From JAGVPT01 sp963772165 (GTDB lineage: Bacteria; Bacteroidota; Ignavibacteria; UBA10030; UBA8401): a stretch of DNA of 64,000 bases. Where the stretch lies: assembly GCA_963772165.1 (NCBI GenBank), contig CAVYWA010000014.1:62001-126000 (forward strand), written 5' to 3'. Below are positions 25,973-34,456 of the stretch, piece by piece (within the stretch, counting starts at the first letter, position 1; every line of letters starts with the position of its first letter). A model generated the notes under the pieces. It was not told the DNA's origin. It did not search any database and saw only the letters and a program-made list of their open reading frames with translations. Made by a program: the position numbers and the translations under genes.

Positions 25973-26437
25973 ATGCTAAAAGAAAATCTCAACGAAGTCC
26001 TGCGGAAGCATCCTTTTGTTGGAGACCTGGATGAAAAGTATCTTCAGGTCTTGGTCGGGTGTGCGAAAAATGTACACTATCAGGAAGGGGGCTATCTCTG
26101 CCACGAAGGGGAAGCCGCTGATTTGTTCTTCCTCATCCGAAGCGGAAGAGTCGCCCTGGAAATTCATGCGGGGCACAAAGGAAAACGGCGGATCCAAACT
26201 ATCGGGCCCGGTGAAGTGCTCGGCTGGTCGTGGCTGATTTCTCCCTACCGGTGGCATTTCGACGGCTGCGCTGTTGCTGAAGTTCGTGCCTTGGCACTCG
26301 ACGGAAAATGTCTTCGCACCAAATGCGATAAGGACCATGATTTCGGGTATGAAATGCTGAAACGACTCTCGGATGTTTTCCAAAGCCGCATGGAGGCTAC
26401 ACGCCTTCAACTGCTCGATGTCTACGGTTCACGCTAA
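25973..26437 (+). CDS. Cyclic-nucleotide-binding domain protein without a DNA-binding domain
   Basis: A 154-residue protein with one cNMP-binding beta-roll: ADLFFLIRSGRVALEIH, then TIGPGEVLGWSWLISPYRWHFDGCAVAEVRALALDGKCL. It ends in a long helix (LLDVYGSR) where CRP/FNR proteins would go on to a helix-turn-helix, so it cannot bind DNA like CRP. It lies 18 bases after hydB and 11 bases before hydG, co-transcribed with the hydrogenase. It may sense a ligand and act on the enzyme directly; that is inference. Similar genes do occur in bacterial group 3b operons. Confidence 0.82.
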   Translation: MLKENLNEVLRKHPFVGDLDEKYLQVLVGCAKNVHYQEGGYLCHEGEAADLFFLIRSGRVALEIHAGHKGKRRIQTIGPGEVLGWSWLISPYRWHFDGCAVAEVRALALDGKCLRTKCDKDHDFGYEMLKRLSDVFQSRMEATRLQLLDVYGSR

Positions 26438-26448
26438 GGAGGTATTCC

Positions 26449-27312
26449 ATGAATCAACCCGCTTTTGTTGAAGTTGAGGGGCTGAGCGACCCCATGCTGC
26501 CGCAGTTGCAGTCCATCCGGAGAATTGTGTGGGAAACGGATGACACGTTCACGCTTCAGCTCGAAACTACGGGACACAATGCTGCTGAGTTCTCATTCCT
26601 GCCCGGCCAATTCAACATGCTGTATGTTTTCGGAATGGGTGAATCGGCAATCTCCATTAGTTCAGATCCATCAAAACCGAACGCTCTCGCTCACACGATT
26701 CATCGCGTCGGGACAGTAACAAATGCTCTTTCACAGATGAAGCGTGGTGATGTCATCGGATTACGCGGCCCTTATGGAAGCAATTGGCCGATCGAAAAAG
26801 CAAATGGATTAGACGTGTGTATTGTCGCCGGCGGCATAGGGCTCGCGCCTCTTCGACCCGTGTTATATTCGCTCTTTCGGAGGAGGAGAGACTACGGGCG
26901 GGTCCTGCTTCTCTATGGGGCGCGCAGTCCGCTCGACCTTCTCTATAGAGTAGAGCTTGAACAATGGAGCAAGCAGTACGATGTCGAAGTCTTGGTGACC
27001 GTGGACCGGAGTGATTCGACGTGGAAAGGGTACATCGGCGTTGTGCCGAACCTCTTCTCGTACATCAAACTTGACGCGCGTGCGACAATGGCGATGGTCT
27101 GCGGCCCGGAGATCATGATGCAATACACGGTTGCCGAGATTTTACGGTGCGGTGTCCCGCCGGAACAGGTGTATTTGTCGATGGAACGCAATATGAAGTG
27201 CGCCGTCGGTTTTTGCGGCCATTGCCAGTACGGACCAAAATTCATCTGTAAGGACGGGCCGGTGTTTGCCTATCCGCAGATAAGCGAACTCTTTGGAAAA
27301 AAGGAAATCTAA
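26449..27312 (+). CDS. hydG: Group 3b hydrogenase FAD/NAD(P)-binding subunit
   Basis: A 287-residue ferredoxin-reductase-like subunit. FAD-binding barrel: FSFLPGQFNMLYVFG and ISISSDPS. NAD(P)-binding: VIGLRGPYGSNWPI and VCIVAGGIGLAPLRPVL. The C-terminal [2Fe-2S] binding loop has four cysteines in CAVGFCGHCQYGPKFIC. It exchanges electrons between NAD(P)H and HydB. A good ribosome site (AAGGAGG) lies 7 bases before the ATG. Cofactor preference (NADP versus NAD) cannot be settled by eye. Confidence 0.92.
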   Translation: MNQPAFVEVEGLSDPMLPQLQSIRRIVWETDDTFTLQLETTGHNAAEFSFLPGQFNMLYVFGMGESAISISSDPSKPNALAHTIHRVGTVTNALSQMKRGDVIGLRGPYGSNWPIEKANGLDVCIVAGGIGLAPLRPVLYSLFRRRRDYGRVLLLYGARSPLDLLYRVELEQWSKQYDVEVLVTVDRSDSTWKGYIGVVPNLFSYIKLDARATMAMVCGPEIMMQYTVAEILRCGVPPEQVYLSMERNMKCAVGFCGHCQYGPKFICKDGPVFAYPQISELFGKKEI

Positions 27313-27313
27313 T

Positions 27314-28087
27314 ATGAATGCCCGCAAACCCAAAGTTGCAATTTACAAATTCGCTTCGTGTGACGGCTGTCAGCTTTCACTTCTCGACGCTGAAGATGAA
27401 CTGCTTGCCGTTGCCGGCGCAATCGAGATCTCGTATTTTCCGGAAGCAAGCCGCAAGATGGTGCGAGGGCCGTATGACCTCGGCGTGGTCGAGGGGAGCG
27501 TCACGACTCCGCATGACGTGGAGCGTATTCGTGCAATCAGAAAAGAGTGCCGTACGCTCATCACGATTGGTGCGTGCGCAACGGCAGGGGGCATTCAGGC
27601 GCTACGCAACTGGAAGGACGTAAAGGAATTTGCCCGCATCGTGTACGCAAATCCCGAGTATATTTCCGTGCTCGACCGTTCCCTTCCTATAGGCTCGTTT
27701 GTCCATGTCGATTTTGAACTTCGCGGTTGTCCGATTAACAAACATCAACTCATTGAAGTTATCGTCGCGTCTCTCCACAAAAGGAAACCGAACATTCCTT
27801 CGCACAGCGTTTGCGTCGAATGTAAGCTCAAAGGAAATGTGTGCGTGATGGTTGCCCATGGAACGTCGTGCCTCGGCCCCGTCACGCAGGTTGGCTGTGG
27901 TGCGTTGTGCCCGTCGTTTCAACGGGGATGCTACGGATGTTTCGGCCCGATGGACAGCGCCAACACTGCATCGCTCAGCAAGCAATTTGTTGAGGGAGGA
28001 GCGACCGAGCAACAACTCAAGCTCGCGTTCCGCAGTTTTAATGCCTACGCTGAAGCGTTCCGAAGGGAGAGCGACTCCCATGAATGA
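27314..28087 (+). CDS. hydD: Group 3b [NiFe]-hydrogenase small subunit
   Basis: A 257-residue small subunit. The proximal cluster motif FASCDGCQLSLLD opens the protein. GVVEGSVTTPHD, TIGACATAGGIQA and FELRGCPINKH complete the proximal site. Further cysteine motifs (CVECKLKGNVC; CLGPVTQVGCGALCPSFQRGCYGCFG) provide additional Fe–S clusters, as in HydD. It lacks a Tat signal, so the enzyme is cytosolic. The start at 27314 is two bases after hydG ends. Confidence 0.94.
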   Translation: MNARKPKVAIYKFASCDGCQLSLLDAEDELLAVAGAIEISYFPEASRKMVRGPYDLGVVEGSVTTPHDVERIRAIRKECRTLITIGACATAGGIQALRNWKDVKEFARIVYANPEYISVLDRSLPIGSFVHVDFELRGCPINKHQLIEVIVASLHKRKPNIPSHSVCVECKLKGNVCVMVAHGTSCLGPVTQVGCGALCPSFQRGCYGCFGPMDSANTASLSKQFVEGGATEQQLKLAFRSFNAYAEAFRRESDSHE

Positions 28088-29366
28088 TAAAACAATCAAA
28101 GTTGATTATCTCGCGCGCGTTGAGGGTGAAGGTTCGATCTATGTGAAGATCAAGAATAACGAAGTCGCGGATGTGAAATTCAAAGTCTTCGAACCGCCGC
28201 GATTTTTTGAAGCATTCTTGCGCGGGAGGAATTTTTCCGAGGCGCCGGACATTACTGCCCGTATCTGCGGCATCTGCCCGGTTGCGTATCAAATGAGCTC
28301 CGTTCATGCGATGGAGAATGCGTTTAACATTTCGGTGGACGGGCAGCTTCGTGCCCTTCGCCGCCTTCTCTACTGCGGAGAGTGGATAGAGAGCCATGTG
28401 CTTCACGCATATATGCTCCATGCCCCGGATTTTCTCGGCTTCGAAGATGTCCTGGAATTGGCCAAGGACCATGCCGCCGTTGTACAACAAGCGCTGAAGA
28501 TGAAAAAGGTCGGCAACGACCTTGTCGCTTTGCTCGGCGGCAGGGAAATTCACCCGATCAATGTACGCGTCGGCGGCTTCTACCGCGTTCCGGCAAAGAA
28601 AGAGTTTCTTCCGCTTACAGAGAAATTGAAATGGCTGCGCGATGCGGCGATTGATATGGTCCGTTGGAGTGCAACGCTTCCGTTCCCGGAGTATGAACGA
28701 GATTACGAATTTGTTGCGTTGTCCCATCCTAACGAGTATCCGTTCAATGAGGGACACCTTGTGTCCAACAAGGGACTCGACATCAACGTTAAAGAGTACG
28801 AATTCTATTTCCATGAAGAACATGTTTCGTATTCGAATGCGCTGCAGTCGGTGTTGAAAGAGCGGGGAGTATATCACGTCGGTCCACTGGCCAGGTTCAA
28901 CCTGAATTTTGAGAAGCTCACGCCGACTGCGAAAGAACTTGCACGAGAAATTCATTTTCTTCCCATGGTGAGAAATCCGTTCAAGAGCATTATTGCGAGG
29001 TCACTGGAAACGCTCTATGCATGCGAGGAAGCGTTGCGCATTATCGACCAGTACGAGCAGCCTGAAAAACCTGTCGTCGAGGTAGTGCCGCGGCCGGGGC
29101 TCGGGTTCGGCTGCACTGAAGCGCCTCGCGGAATATTGTACCACCGTTACCGAATCGGCGAGAACGGCATGATTACCGATGCCAGGATCGTTCCGCCGAC
29201 GTCGCAAAACCAGCGCTCAATTGAACTTGACCTCCGAAACGTCGTTGTCAAAAATATTGCGATGCCGAAGGAACAACTGACATGGCTGTGCGAACAAAGC
29301 GTGCGCAACTACGATCCATGCATTTCCTGCGCAACGCATTTTGTCAGGTTGGAATTCGAACAATAA
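28080..29366 (+). CDS. hydA: Group 3b [NiFe]-hydrogenase large subunit
   Basis: A 428-residue catalytic subunit. The N-terminal metal motif is RICGICPVAYQ and the C-terminal one is DPCISCATH, followed by the eight-residue tail FVRLEFEQ that the maturation protease would remove after the histidine. GGREIHPINVRVGGF is a family landmark. It overlaps hydD by eight bases. It interconverts H2 with protons, passing electrons to NAD(P). The protease at 30031 is its likely processing enzyme. Confidence 0.95.
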   Translation: MNDKTIKVDYLARVEGEGSIYVKIKNNEVADVKFKVFEPPRFFEAFLRGRNFSEAPDITARICGICPVAYQMSSVHAMENAFNISVDGQLRALRRLLYCGEWIESHVLHAYMLHAPDFLGFEDVLELAKDHAAVVQQALKMKKVGNDLVALLGGREIHPINVRVGGFYRVPAKKEFLPLTEKLKWLRDAAIDMVRWSATLPFPEYERDYEFVALSHPNEYPFNEGHLVSNKGLDINVKEYEFYFHEEHVSYSNALQSVLKERGVYHVGPLARFNLNFEKLTPTAKELAREIHFLPMVRNPFKSIIARSLETLYACEEALRIIDQYEQPEKPVVEVVPRPGLGFGCTEAPRGILYHRYRIGENGMITDARIVPPTSQNQRSIELDLRNVVVKNIAMPKEQLTWLCEQSVRNYDPCISCATHFVRLEFEQ

Positions 29367-29444
29367 ATCGTGGTGACAGTGTAAGCACATTCGAAAGAAC
29401 GACGATGAGATGGGTCTTTCGCATTGCTCCACATGATCAAAAAA

Positions 29445-29492
29445 GACACCAAGCGCCGAAGAAGAGGCCACCTCTTGTCGTTTCTTGGTGTT
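29445..29492. repeat. Nested intergenic hairpin
   Basis: ACACCAAG (29446–29453) pairs with CTTGGTGT (29484–29491), and inside it AAGAGG pairs with CCTCTT around a 3-nt loop. It has no T run in the plus sense. The CAC-N-AAG wording links it to the other intergenic palindromes at 48289, 57856 and 60924. Confidence 0.5.
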
Positions 29493-29536
29493 TCTGTTTG
29501 TGAAAGGATGAAAGAGAACCACAATGGAGGTGTATC

Positions 29537-30034
29537 ATGGAAAAGACTACTGACCTCTTGAATTATTTACACGATAGCAAGGTTCAATACGAGTTGATCG
29601 AACATGATCCGGCGTTTACCGCCCACGACGTTGCTCGAACCTCTCGCGTGCCGGAAAACGAGATGGCCAAAACGATTATTGTGCGTACCGATAACGGTTT
29701 TTGGATGGCTGTCCTGCGTGCCGATCAAAACATTGACATGAGTGCGCTGCGAAAAGTGCTGCACGTGAAAGAACTACATCTTGCCAATGAAGAAGATCTG
29801 AATTACCTCTTCCCGGGCTGCCAGGTGGGCGCTATGCCGCCGTTTGGGAATCTGTATAATGTCCCGGTGATTGTGGATGCTTTACTCGCTACGGATGAAC
29901 ACATCGCATTCAACGCATGCACGCATTCAAAGGTAATCAAGATGCCTTATGGTGACTTCGAAAAACTTGTACGGCCGAGGGTAGATGCGTTCGCGAAACC
30001 GCCGTTCGTAGCCAAGGATGTGGAATTTCGATGA
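29537..30034 (+). CDS. YbaK/EbsC-type aminoacyl-tRNA deacylase
   Basis: A 165-residue member of the YbaK/ProX family, which clears mischarged tRNA. Features are YELIEHDPAFTAHDVARTSRVPENEMAKTIIV with the catalytic-pocket lysine in AKT, then GCQVGAMPPFGN and IAFNACTHSKVIKMPYGDFEKL. Such genes occur in stress and metabolic operons without an obvious link to hydrogen. Here its stop overlaps the start of the hydrogenase protease gene by ATGA, so it is co-translated with that gene. Confidence 0.85.
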   Translation: MEKTTDLLNYLHDSKVQYELIEHDPAFTAHDVARTSRVPENEMAKTIIVRTDNGFWMAVLRADQNIDMSALRKVLHVKELHLANEEDLNYLFPGCQVGAMPPFGNLYNVPVIVDALLATDEHIAFNACTHSKVIKMPYGDFEKLVRPRVDAFAKPPFVAKDVEFR

Positions 30035-30549
30035 AGAGTATGTTTTCGTCTACACTGGTCATAGGAATTGGAAATGAATTTCGGTCAGATGATGGCGTTG
30101 GTATTTTTGTTGCGCGAGCGACCGCTGAAAGAAAGTTTCCAGGCGTTGAAGTGATTGAGCAATCCGGCGAAGGCACCGCTTTGATGGACGCTTGGAGAAA
30201 ATCCGGATATGTTTATTTGGTCGATGCCGTATCGTCAGCCGCTCCGCCCGGCGCTGTGTATCGCGTTGACGCTCGGAGCAAAGAATTGCCGAATGACCTT
30301 CATCCATTTTCAAGTCACGCGTTTGGCGTGGCTCATGCTATTGAGTTGGCACGACGATTAGGAACACTTCCCCCAAAGCTGATTCTCTTCGGAATTAGAG
30401 GGAAAAGCTTTGAATCCGGGGAGGGTTTGTCGGCCGAAGTTGAACGATCAAAACTCATTGTGACACAAATGATTATTGAGGAGGTACTCTCGATCACAGG
30501 CCAGAACTTCAAAGATGCTAGGCTCAAGTGCACTGATGGAATTTTGTGA
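30031..30549 (+). CDS. Hydrogenase maturation endopeptidase (group 3b partner)
   Basis: A 172-residue HycI/HyaD-family protease. VIGIGNEFRSDDGVG has the metal-binding acidic residue, YLVDAVSSAAPPGAV the second, and HPFSSHAFGVAHAIELA the histidine. These enzymes remove the C-terminal tail of the large subunit after nickel insertion. Position just after hydA points to HydA as substrate, while the HoxH protease is encoded separately at 35881. The C-terminal 20 residues look unusual for the family. Confidence 0.86.
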   Translation: MKSMFSSTLVIGIGNEFRSDDGVGIFVARATAERKFPGVEVIEQSGEGTALMDAWRKSGYVYLVDAVSSAAPPGAVYRVDARSKELPNDLHPFSSHAFGVAHAIELARRLGTLPPKLILFGIRGKSFESGEGLSAEVERSKLIVTQMIIEEVLSITGQNFKDARLKCTDGIL

Positions 30550-30728
30550 GGTCCACCTATCGGACGATCCTTTTGTTGACTATTTCAATGTTGATTTTTT
30601 CTGTGCTTGTATGGCTGGATTTTTCGCAGAAAATGGAGTATTCAACTCTCAGAAGTGGGAATTGTCATTTCGACTCCTATCAGAAGTCGCGCTTTGGTCA
30701 AGTTTTTTTTGGTATGATGCTTGCGTAA
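30546..30728 (+). CDS. Possible small single-span membrane protein
   Basis: A 60-residue frame starting GTG within the stop of the protease gene (GTGA overlap). It has one clear hydrophobic segment (TILLLTISMLIFSVLVWLDF) and a polar C terminus. I do not recognise it. The 327-base stretch between the protease and hoxE otherwise holds only a TGGCATA-type motif at 30769. The frame could be chance; the tight coupling and helix are the only support. Confidence 0.3.
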   Translation: MRSTYRTILLLTISMLIFSVLVWLDFSQKMEYSTLRSGNCHFDSYQKSRFGQVFFGMMLA

Positions 30729-30876
30729 GACTGATCAGTTTTGAAATTGTTTCTGATGCGGTTTTATGTGGCATAGGTTTGAGGGCCGGAGATTTATCTC
30801 CTCAATGCTTTTGTCTACGTTGAGTTTCGTTCCCGCGGAAGATTTTACATCATAAGTTAAACTTTTTTTTAATTTC

Positions 30877-31401
30877 ATGTCTCAACAACCCACAACTGCA
30901 AAAAGCGGACATCCAAGCGGCGACAATCGCTTTAAGCTGCTCGACCGCGCAATAACGAAAAATCATTCGCGCGGAGACGCGCTTATCGAGGTGCTGCACG
31001 CGGCACAGGGAATTTTTGGTTTTCTTGAAAACGATCTTTTGGTGTATATCTCCCGATCGCTGAAGCTTCCCCTCAGCACAGTGTATGGCGTTGCCACGTT
31101 CTATCATTTCTTCAGGTTGAAGCCGAAAGGGGAACATACATTTGTTCTGTGTATGGGAACCGCATGTTATGTGAAAGGTGCAGCTGGAATACAGAAGTCA
31201 GTCGAAGAGCATTGCAAATGCAAGCTGGGGGAGACGACATCGGACAACAAAATCTCTCTTATTCAGGCGCGGTGTGTTGGTTCGTGCGGCCTAGCTCCGG
31301 TTGCGGTCCTCGACGATAATGTTGCGGGTAAGCTGACGCCGGAAAGCGCTGTCGATAAAATCAAGAAGTGGCAGTTGGCAACCGAGGAGGTAGCTGCATG
31401 A
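30877..31401 (+). CDS. hoxE: Bidirectional hydrogenase diaphorase subunit HoxE (NuoE-like)
   Basis: A 174-residue thioredoxin-like [2Fe-2S] subunit. LIEVLHAAQGIFGFLEND, STVYGVATFYHFFRLKPKG, then cluster cysteines in CMGTACYVKGA and ARCVGSCGLAP. HoxE joins HoxF and HoxU to form the NAD-linked diaphorase of group 3d hydrogenase. Gene order hoxE-F-U-Y-H and the lack of Nuo subunits nearby favour Hox over complex I. It overlaps hoxF by ATGA. Confidence 0.92.
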   Translation: MSQQPTTAKSGHPSGDNRFKLLDRAITKNHSRGDALIEVLHAAQGIFGFLENDLLVYISRSLKLPLSTVYGVATFYHFFRLKPKGEHTFVLCMGTACYVKGAAGIQKSVEEHCKCKLGETTSDNKISLIQARCVGSCGLAPVAVLDDNVAGKLTPESAVDKIKKWQLATEEVAA

Positions 31402-33050
31402 CAATCGAAGATCTGCGGGAATTAGCGGACAAAGAAAAGGGGCGTCAACAAGATCGTAAAAATCGCATACTGTATTGTTCGGCAGCCGGATGTAATTCAT
31501 GCGGCGCAGATGCGACGAAGGCGGCGCTCGCGAAATCAATAAAAGAAAATGGCCTCGATGGGAGTTGTGAAGTGCTCGGGACTGGATGCATGGGGTTGTG
31601 CGGTGAAGGTCCGCTGGTAAAACTCCAATCCGACGATACGCTGTACCAGCGAGTCGATGAAGGGGCTGCAAAAAAAATTGTCGAAGAACATATTCTCCAC
31701 GGAACAAAAGTCAAAGAAAACCTCGTCGATACTTCCTCTCCTTTCTTTGCCTCTCAACAAAAAATTGTCCTTGAAAACTGCGGTAAGATCAATGCCGAAA
31801 GTATCGAAGAGTATATCGCTGTCGGCGGCTACGATGCCCTTGCAAAAGTGCTCGCCGAACTCCAGCCGACTGAAGTGATCGAGGAAATCCGGAAGAGCGG
31901 TTTGCGCGGCAGAGGGGGCGCAGGATATCCAACAGGGTTGAAATGGGGAATCGTCCATAAGGCGAAGAGCGAACAGAAATATGTCATCTGTAATGCCGAT
32001 GAAGGAGATCCGGGAGCGTTTATGGACCGGAGCGTGCTCGAAGGAGATCCACACAGAATTCTCGAGGGAATGGCCATTGCCGGCTATGCCATTGGTGCGA
32101 ACCAGGGATTTATTTACATCCGTGCAGAGTACCCGCTTGCGATCGAGCGGCTGAAGCTCGCGATCAAACAGGCCGAACGTCTTGGCTTGCTGGGAAACAG
32201 GATTTTTGAATCGCAGTTTAATTTCAGAATAGATTTGCGTATTGGCGCAGGAGCGTTTGTGTGCGGTGAAGAAACAGCGTTGCTTCGCTCTATAGAAGGC
32301 AGGCGTGGAAGGCCCAGACCTCGACCGCCATATCCCTCGGAGAAAGGCTTATGGGGGATGCCTACGCTTATCAATAACGTCGAGACGTATGCAAACATCG
32401 CTCCGATCATTGTGCGCGGGAGTGCGTGGTTTGCTTCCATCGGCACACCGAAGAGTGCAGGGACAAAGGTTTTTGCGCTTGCCGGGAATATCAAAAACAC
32501 AGGGCTTATCGAAGTTCCGATGGGGATTCCGCTTCGCAAAGTAATTTTTGATATCGGCGGCGGAACGCTGGATGGGACCGAATTCAAAGCGGCTCAAACC
32601 GGCGGCCCCTCGGGCGGTTGCATTCCAAAAGAATATTTGGATTTACCCGTTGATTACGAATCGCTTGCAACCGTCGGCTCGATTATGGGAAGCGGCGGAA
32701 TGATTGTAATGGATTCGACGTCGAACATGGTCGAAGTTGCAAAATATTTTATGGAGTTTTGCAAGGATGAATCATGCGGCAAGTGCATTCCATGTCGTGT
32801 AGGGACTGTCCACATTCACGGATTGCTTGACAAGATTTCTAAGGGGGAAGCGACAAAAGAAGATGTCGCATTGCTCGAAGAACTCTGCGCTATGGTTATG
32901 AAAACGAGCCTCTGCGGACTAGGGCAAAATGCACCAAACCCGGTAATCTCTACGCTCCGGTACTTTCACAAGGAATATGAACGCGTGCTCGTTGAGCCGA
33001 TGACCTTCGTTTCTTCTGCGAATGGGAAAGGCGAGAGCACTCACTCGTAA
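31398..33050 (+). CDS. hoxF: Bidirectional hydrogenase diaphorase subunit HoxF (NuoF-like)
   Basis: A 550-residue flavoprotein. An N-terminal thioredoxin-like [2Fe-2S] domain has cysteines in CNSCGADATK (about residues 32–41) and CMGLCGEGP (about 64–72). The FMN/NAD site follows with GRGGAGYPTGLKWG (171–184) and CNADEGDPGAFMDR. FVCGEETALL leads to a C-terminal [4Fe-4S] motif, ESCGKCIPCRVGT. It accepts NADH and passes electrons to the hydrogenase, or the reverse. Start chosen at 31398 (ATG overlapping the hoxE stop), behind GAGGAGG. Confidence 0.94.
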   Translation: MTIEDLRELADKEKGRQQDRKNRILYCSAAGCNSCGADATKAALAKSIKENGLDGSCEVLGTGCMGLCGEGPLVKLQSDDTLYQRVDEGAAKKIVEEHILHGTKVKENLVDTSSPFFASQQKIVLENCGKINAESIEEYIAVGGYDALAKVLAELQPTEVIEEIRKSGLRGRGGAGYPTGLKWGIVHKAKSEQKYVICNADEGDPGAFMDRSVLEGDPHRILEGMAIAGYAIGANQGFIYIRAEYPLAIERLKLAIKQAERLGLLGNRIFESQFNFRIDLRIGAGAFVCGEETALLRSIEGRRGRPRPRPPYPSEKGLWGMPTLINNVETYANIAPIIVRGSAWFASIGTPKSAGTKVFALAGNIKNTGLIEVPMGIPLRKVIFDIGGGTLDGTEFKAAQTGGPSGGCIPKEYLDLPVDYESLATVGSIMGSGGMIVMDSTSNMVEVAKYFMEFCKDESCGKCIPCRVGTVHIHGLLDKISKGEATKEDVALLEELCAMVMKTSLCGLGQNAPNPVISTLRYFHKEYERVLVEPMTFVSSANGKGESTHS

Positions 33051-33062
33051 CAGGAATTTTTC

Positions 33063-33797
33063 ATGGCAATTATTACATTAACGATCGACGGCGAACAACT
33101 GAGTGCCAGCGACACGGATACAATCCTCACGATCGCGCGGCAGCATAAGATTCATATCCCGACATTGTGCCATCTTGATGGATTGTCGGATGTCGGCGCA
33201 TGCCGTTTATGCCTGGTTGAAATAGAAGGCTCTTCAAAACTTTTCCCGGCATGCACAACCCGCCCGCAGGAAGGAATGATTGTCCGGACGAACACCGAGG
33301 CATTAAAGAAGCACCGCCGCACGATTATTGAACTTCTCGCTTCCGAAGGCAACCATCAATGTGCCGTATGCGTCGTCAACGGCAACTGCGAACTCCAGAA
33401 TCTTGCGTACGAAACAGGGTTAACATACGTTCGTTTTCCGTACCTCTACCCGCAGAAAACGCTCGATGCATCGCATAAAGACTTCGTCATCGACCGCAAT
33501 CGCTGCATTCTGTGCACACGGTGTGTGCGGGTGTGTCATGAAGTTGAAGGGGCGCACGTGTGGGATATCGCGTATCGCGGCGTCAACTGCGAAATCGTTG
33601 CCGGCTTGAATCAACCGTGGGGCGAGGTGGAAGCCTGCACTTCATGCGGGAAATGTGTCCTGGTCTGCCCGACAGGCTCCCTGTTTGAAAAAGGCTCGTC
33701 CGTTTCTGAAATGAAAAAAGAGAGAAATTTCCTTAAGTATATTGTCACCGCTCGTCAGAAAAAAGAATGGATCAATGTCGAAAGCGACGACGAATAA
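33063..33797 (+). CDS. hoxU: Bidirectional hydrogenase subunit HoxU (NuoG N-terminus-like)
   Basis: A 244-residue iron–sulfur subunit. A [2Fe-2S] ferredoxin domain has CHLDGLSDVGACRLCLVE with a later cysteine in FPACTTRP. A His-Cys3 cluster region follows: HQCAVCVVNGNCELQ. Two [4Fe-4S] motifs are CILCTRCVRVCHE and CTSCGKCVLVCPTG. It connects HoxF to the HoxYH core. It starts 12 bases after hoxF. Confidence 0.94.
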   Translation: MAIITLTIDGEQLSASDTDTILTIARQHKIHIPTLCHLDGLSDVGACRLCLVEIEGSSKLFPACTTRPQEGMIVRTNTEALKKHRRTIIELLASEGNHQCAVCVVNGNCELQNLAYETGLTYVRFPYLYPQKTLDASHKDFVIDRNRCILCTRCVRVCHEVEGAHVWDIAYRGVNCEIVAGLNQPWGEVEACTSCGKCVLVCPTGSLFEKGSSVSEMKKERNFLKYIVTARQKKEWINVESDDE

Positions 33798-33845
33798 AAG
33801 CGCGTGTACCGCGATAAAAGAAAATTAAAAGCAGAAAATATTTTT

Positions 33846-34382
33846 ATGAAACCAAAAGTAGCAACAGTGTGGCTCGGCGGATGTTCAGGATGCCATATGT
33901 CGTTTCTCGACCTGGATGAGAGGCTCATCGAGCTGGCGGACAAAATCGAGCTGGTCTATTCTCCCATCGCGGACGTCAAGGAGTTCCCGCACGACGTCGA
34001 TGTTGCTCTGGTTGAAGGAGCGGTGGCAAACGCGGAACATGAAGAGTTTGCCAAAATTATTCGCCAGAACTCCAGATGTGTTGTATCGTTCGGCGATTGC
34101 GCCGTTACGGGCAATGTGACTGCGATGCGGAACCCTTTCGACGTTGAACGAGTGTTGAATCGCGCGTATGTGGAATTGGCAGACATCACGCCGCAAATTC
34201 CGCGTGACTATCCGACGATTGCGGAACTGATGCCGAAGGCAAGGCCGCTTCACGAGTTGATCAAAGTTGACGCGTTTCTTCACGGATGTCCGCCGACGGC
34301 AGATCAAATCTGGTTTGCCGTGAACGAATTGCTCCAGGGAAGAATGCCGGCCTTTTCTCCCGTCTATTTACGGTACGGTTAA
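33846..34382 (+). CDS. hoxY: Group 3d [NiFe]-hydrogenase small subunit HoxY
   Basis: A 178-residue small subunit with the proximal [4Fe-4S] motif VWLGGCSGCHMSFLDLDE, then VALVEGAVANAEHEE, SFGDCAVTGNVTAM and FLHGCPPTADQIW. It has only the proximal cluster and no signal peptide, as usual for cytosolic HoxY. A GTG at 33804 would add 14 residues, but ATG at 33846 gives the standard N terminus. Confidence 0.94.
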   Translation: MKPKVATVWLGGCSGCHMSFLDLDERLIELADKIELVYSPIADVKEFPHDVDVALVEGAVANAEHEEFAKIIRQNSRCVVSFGDCAVTGNVTAMRNPFDVERVLNRAYVELADITPQIPRDYPTIAELMPKARPLHELIKVDAFLHGCPPTADQIWFAVNELLQGRMPAFSPVYLRYG

Positions 34383-34456
34383 GAATGCGGCATGGACAAA
34401 ATGATTTTTCATGAATTGGTTTGGTTAGGAATGACGGTAAAGGGTTAAAATATCGT

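Noticed and set aside
30877..33797. Complex I (NuoEFG) instead of hydrogenase diaphorase
   Set aside because: HoxU is too short for NuoG and HoxY/HoxH follow directly, which defines the Hox enzyme.
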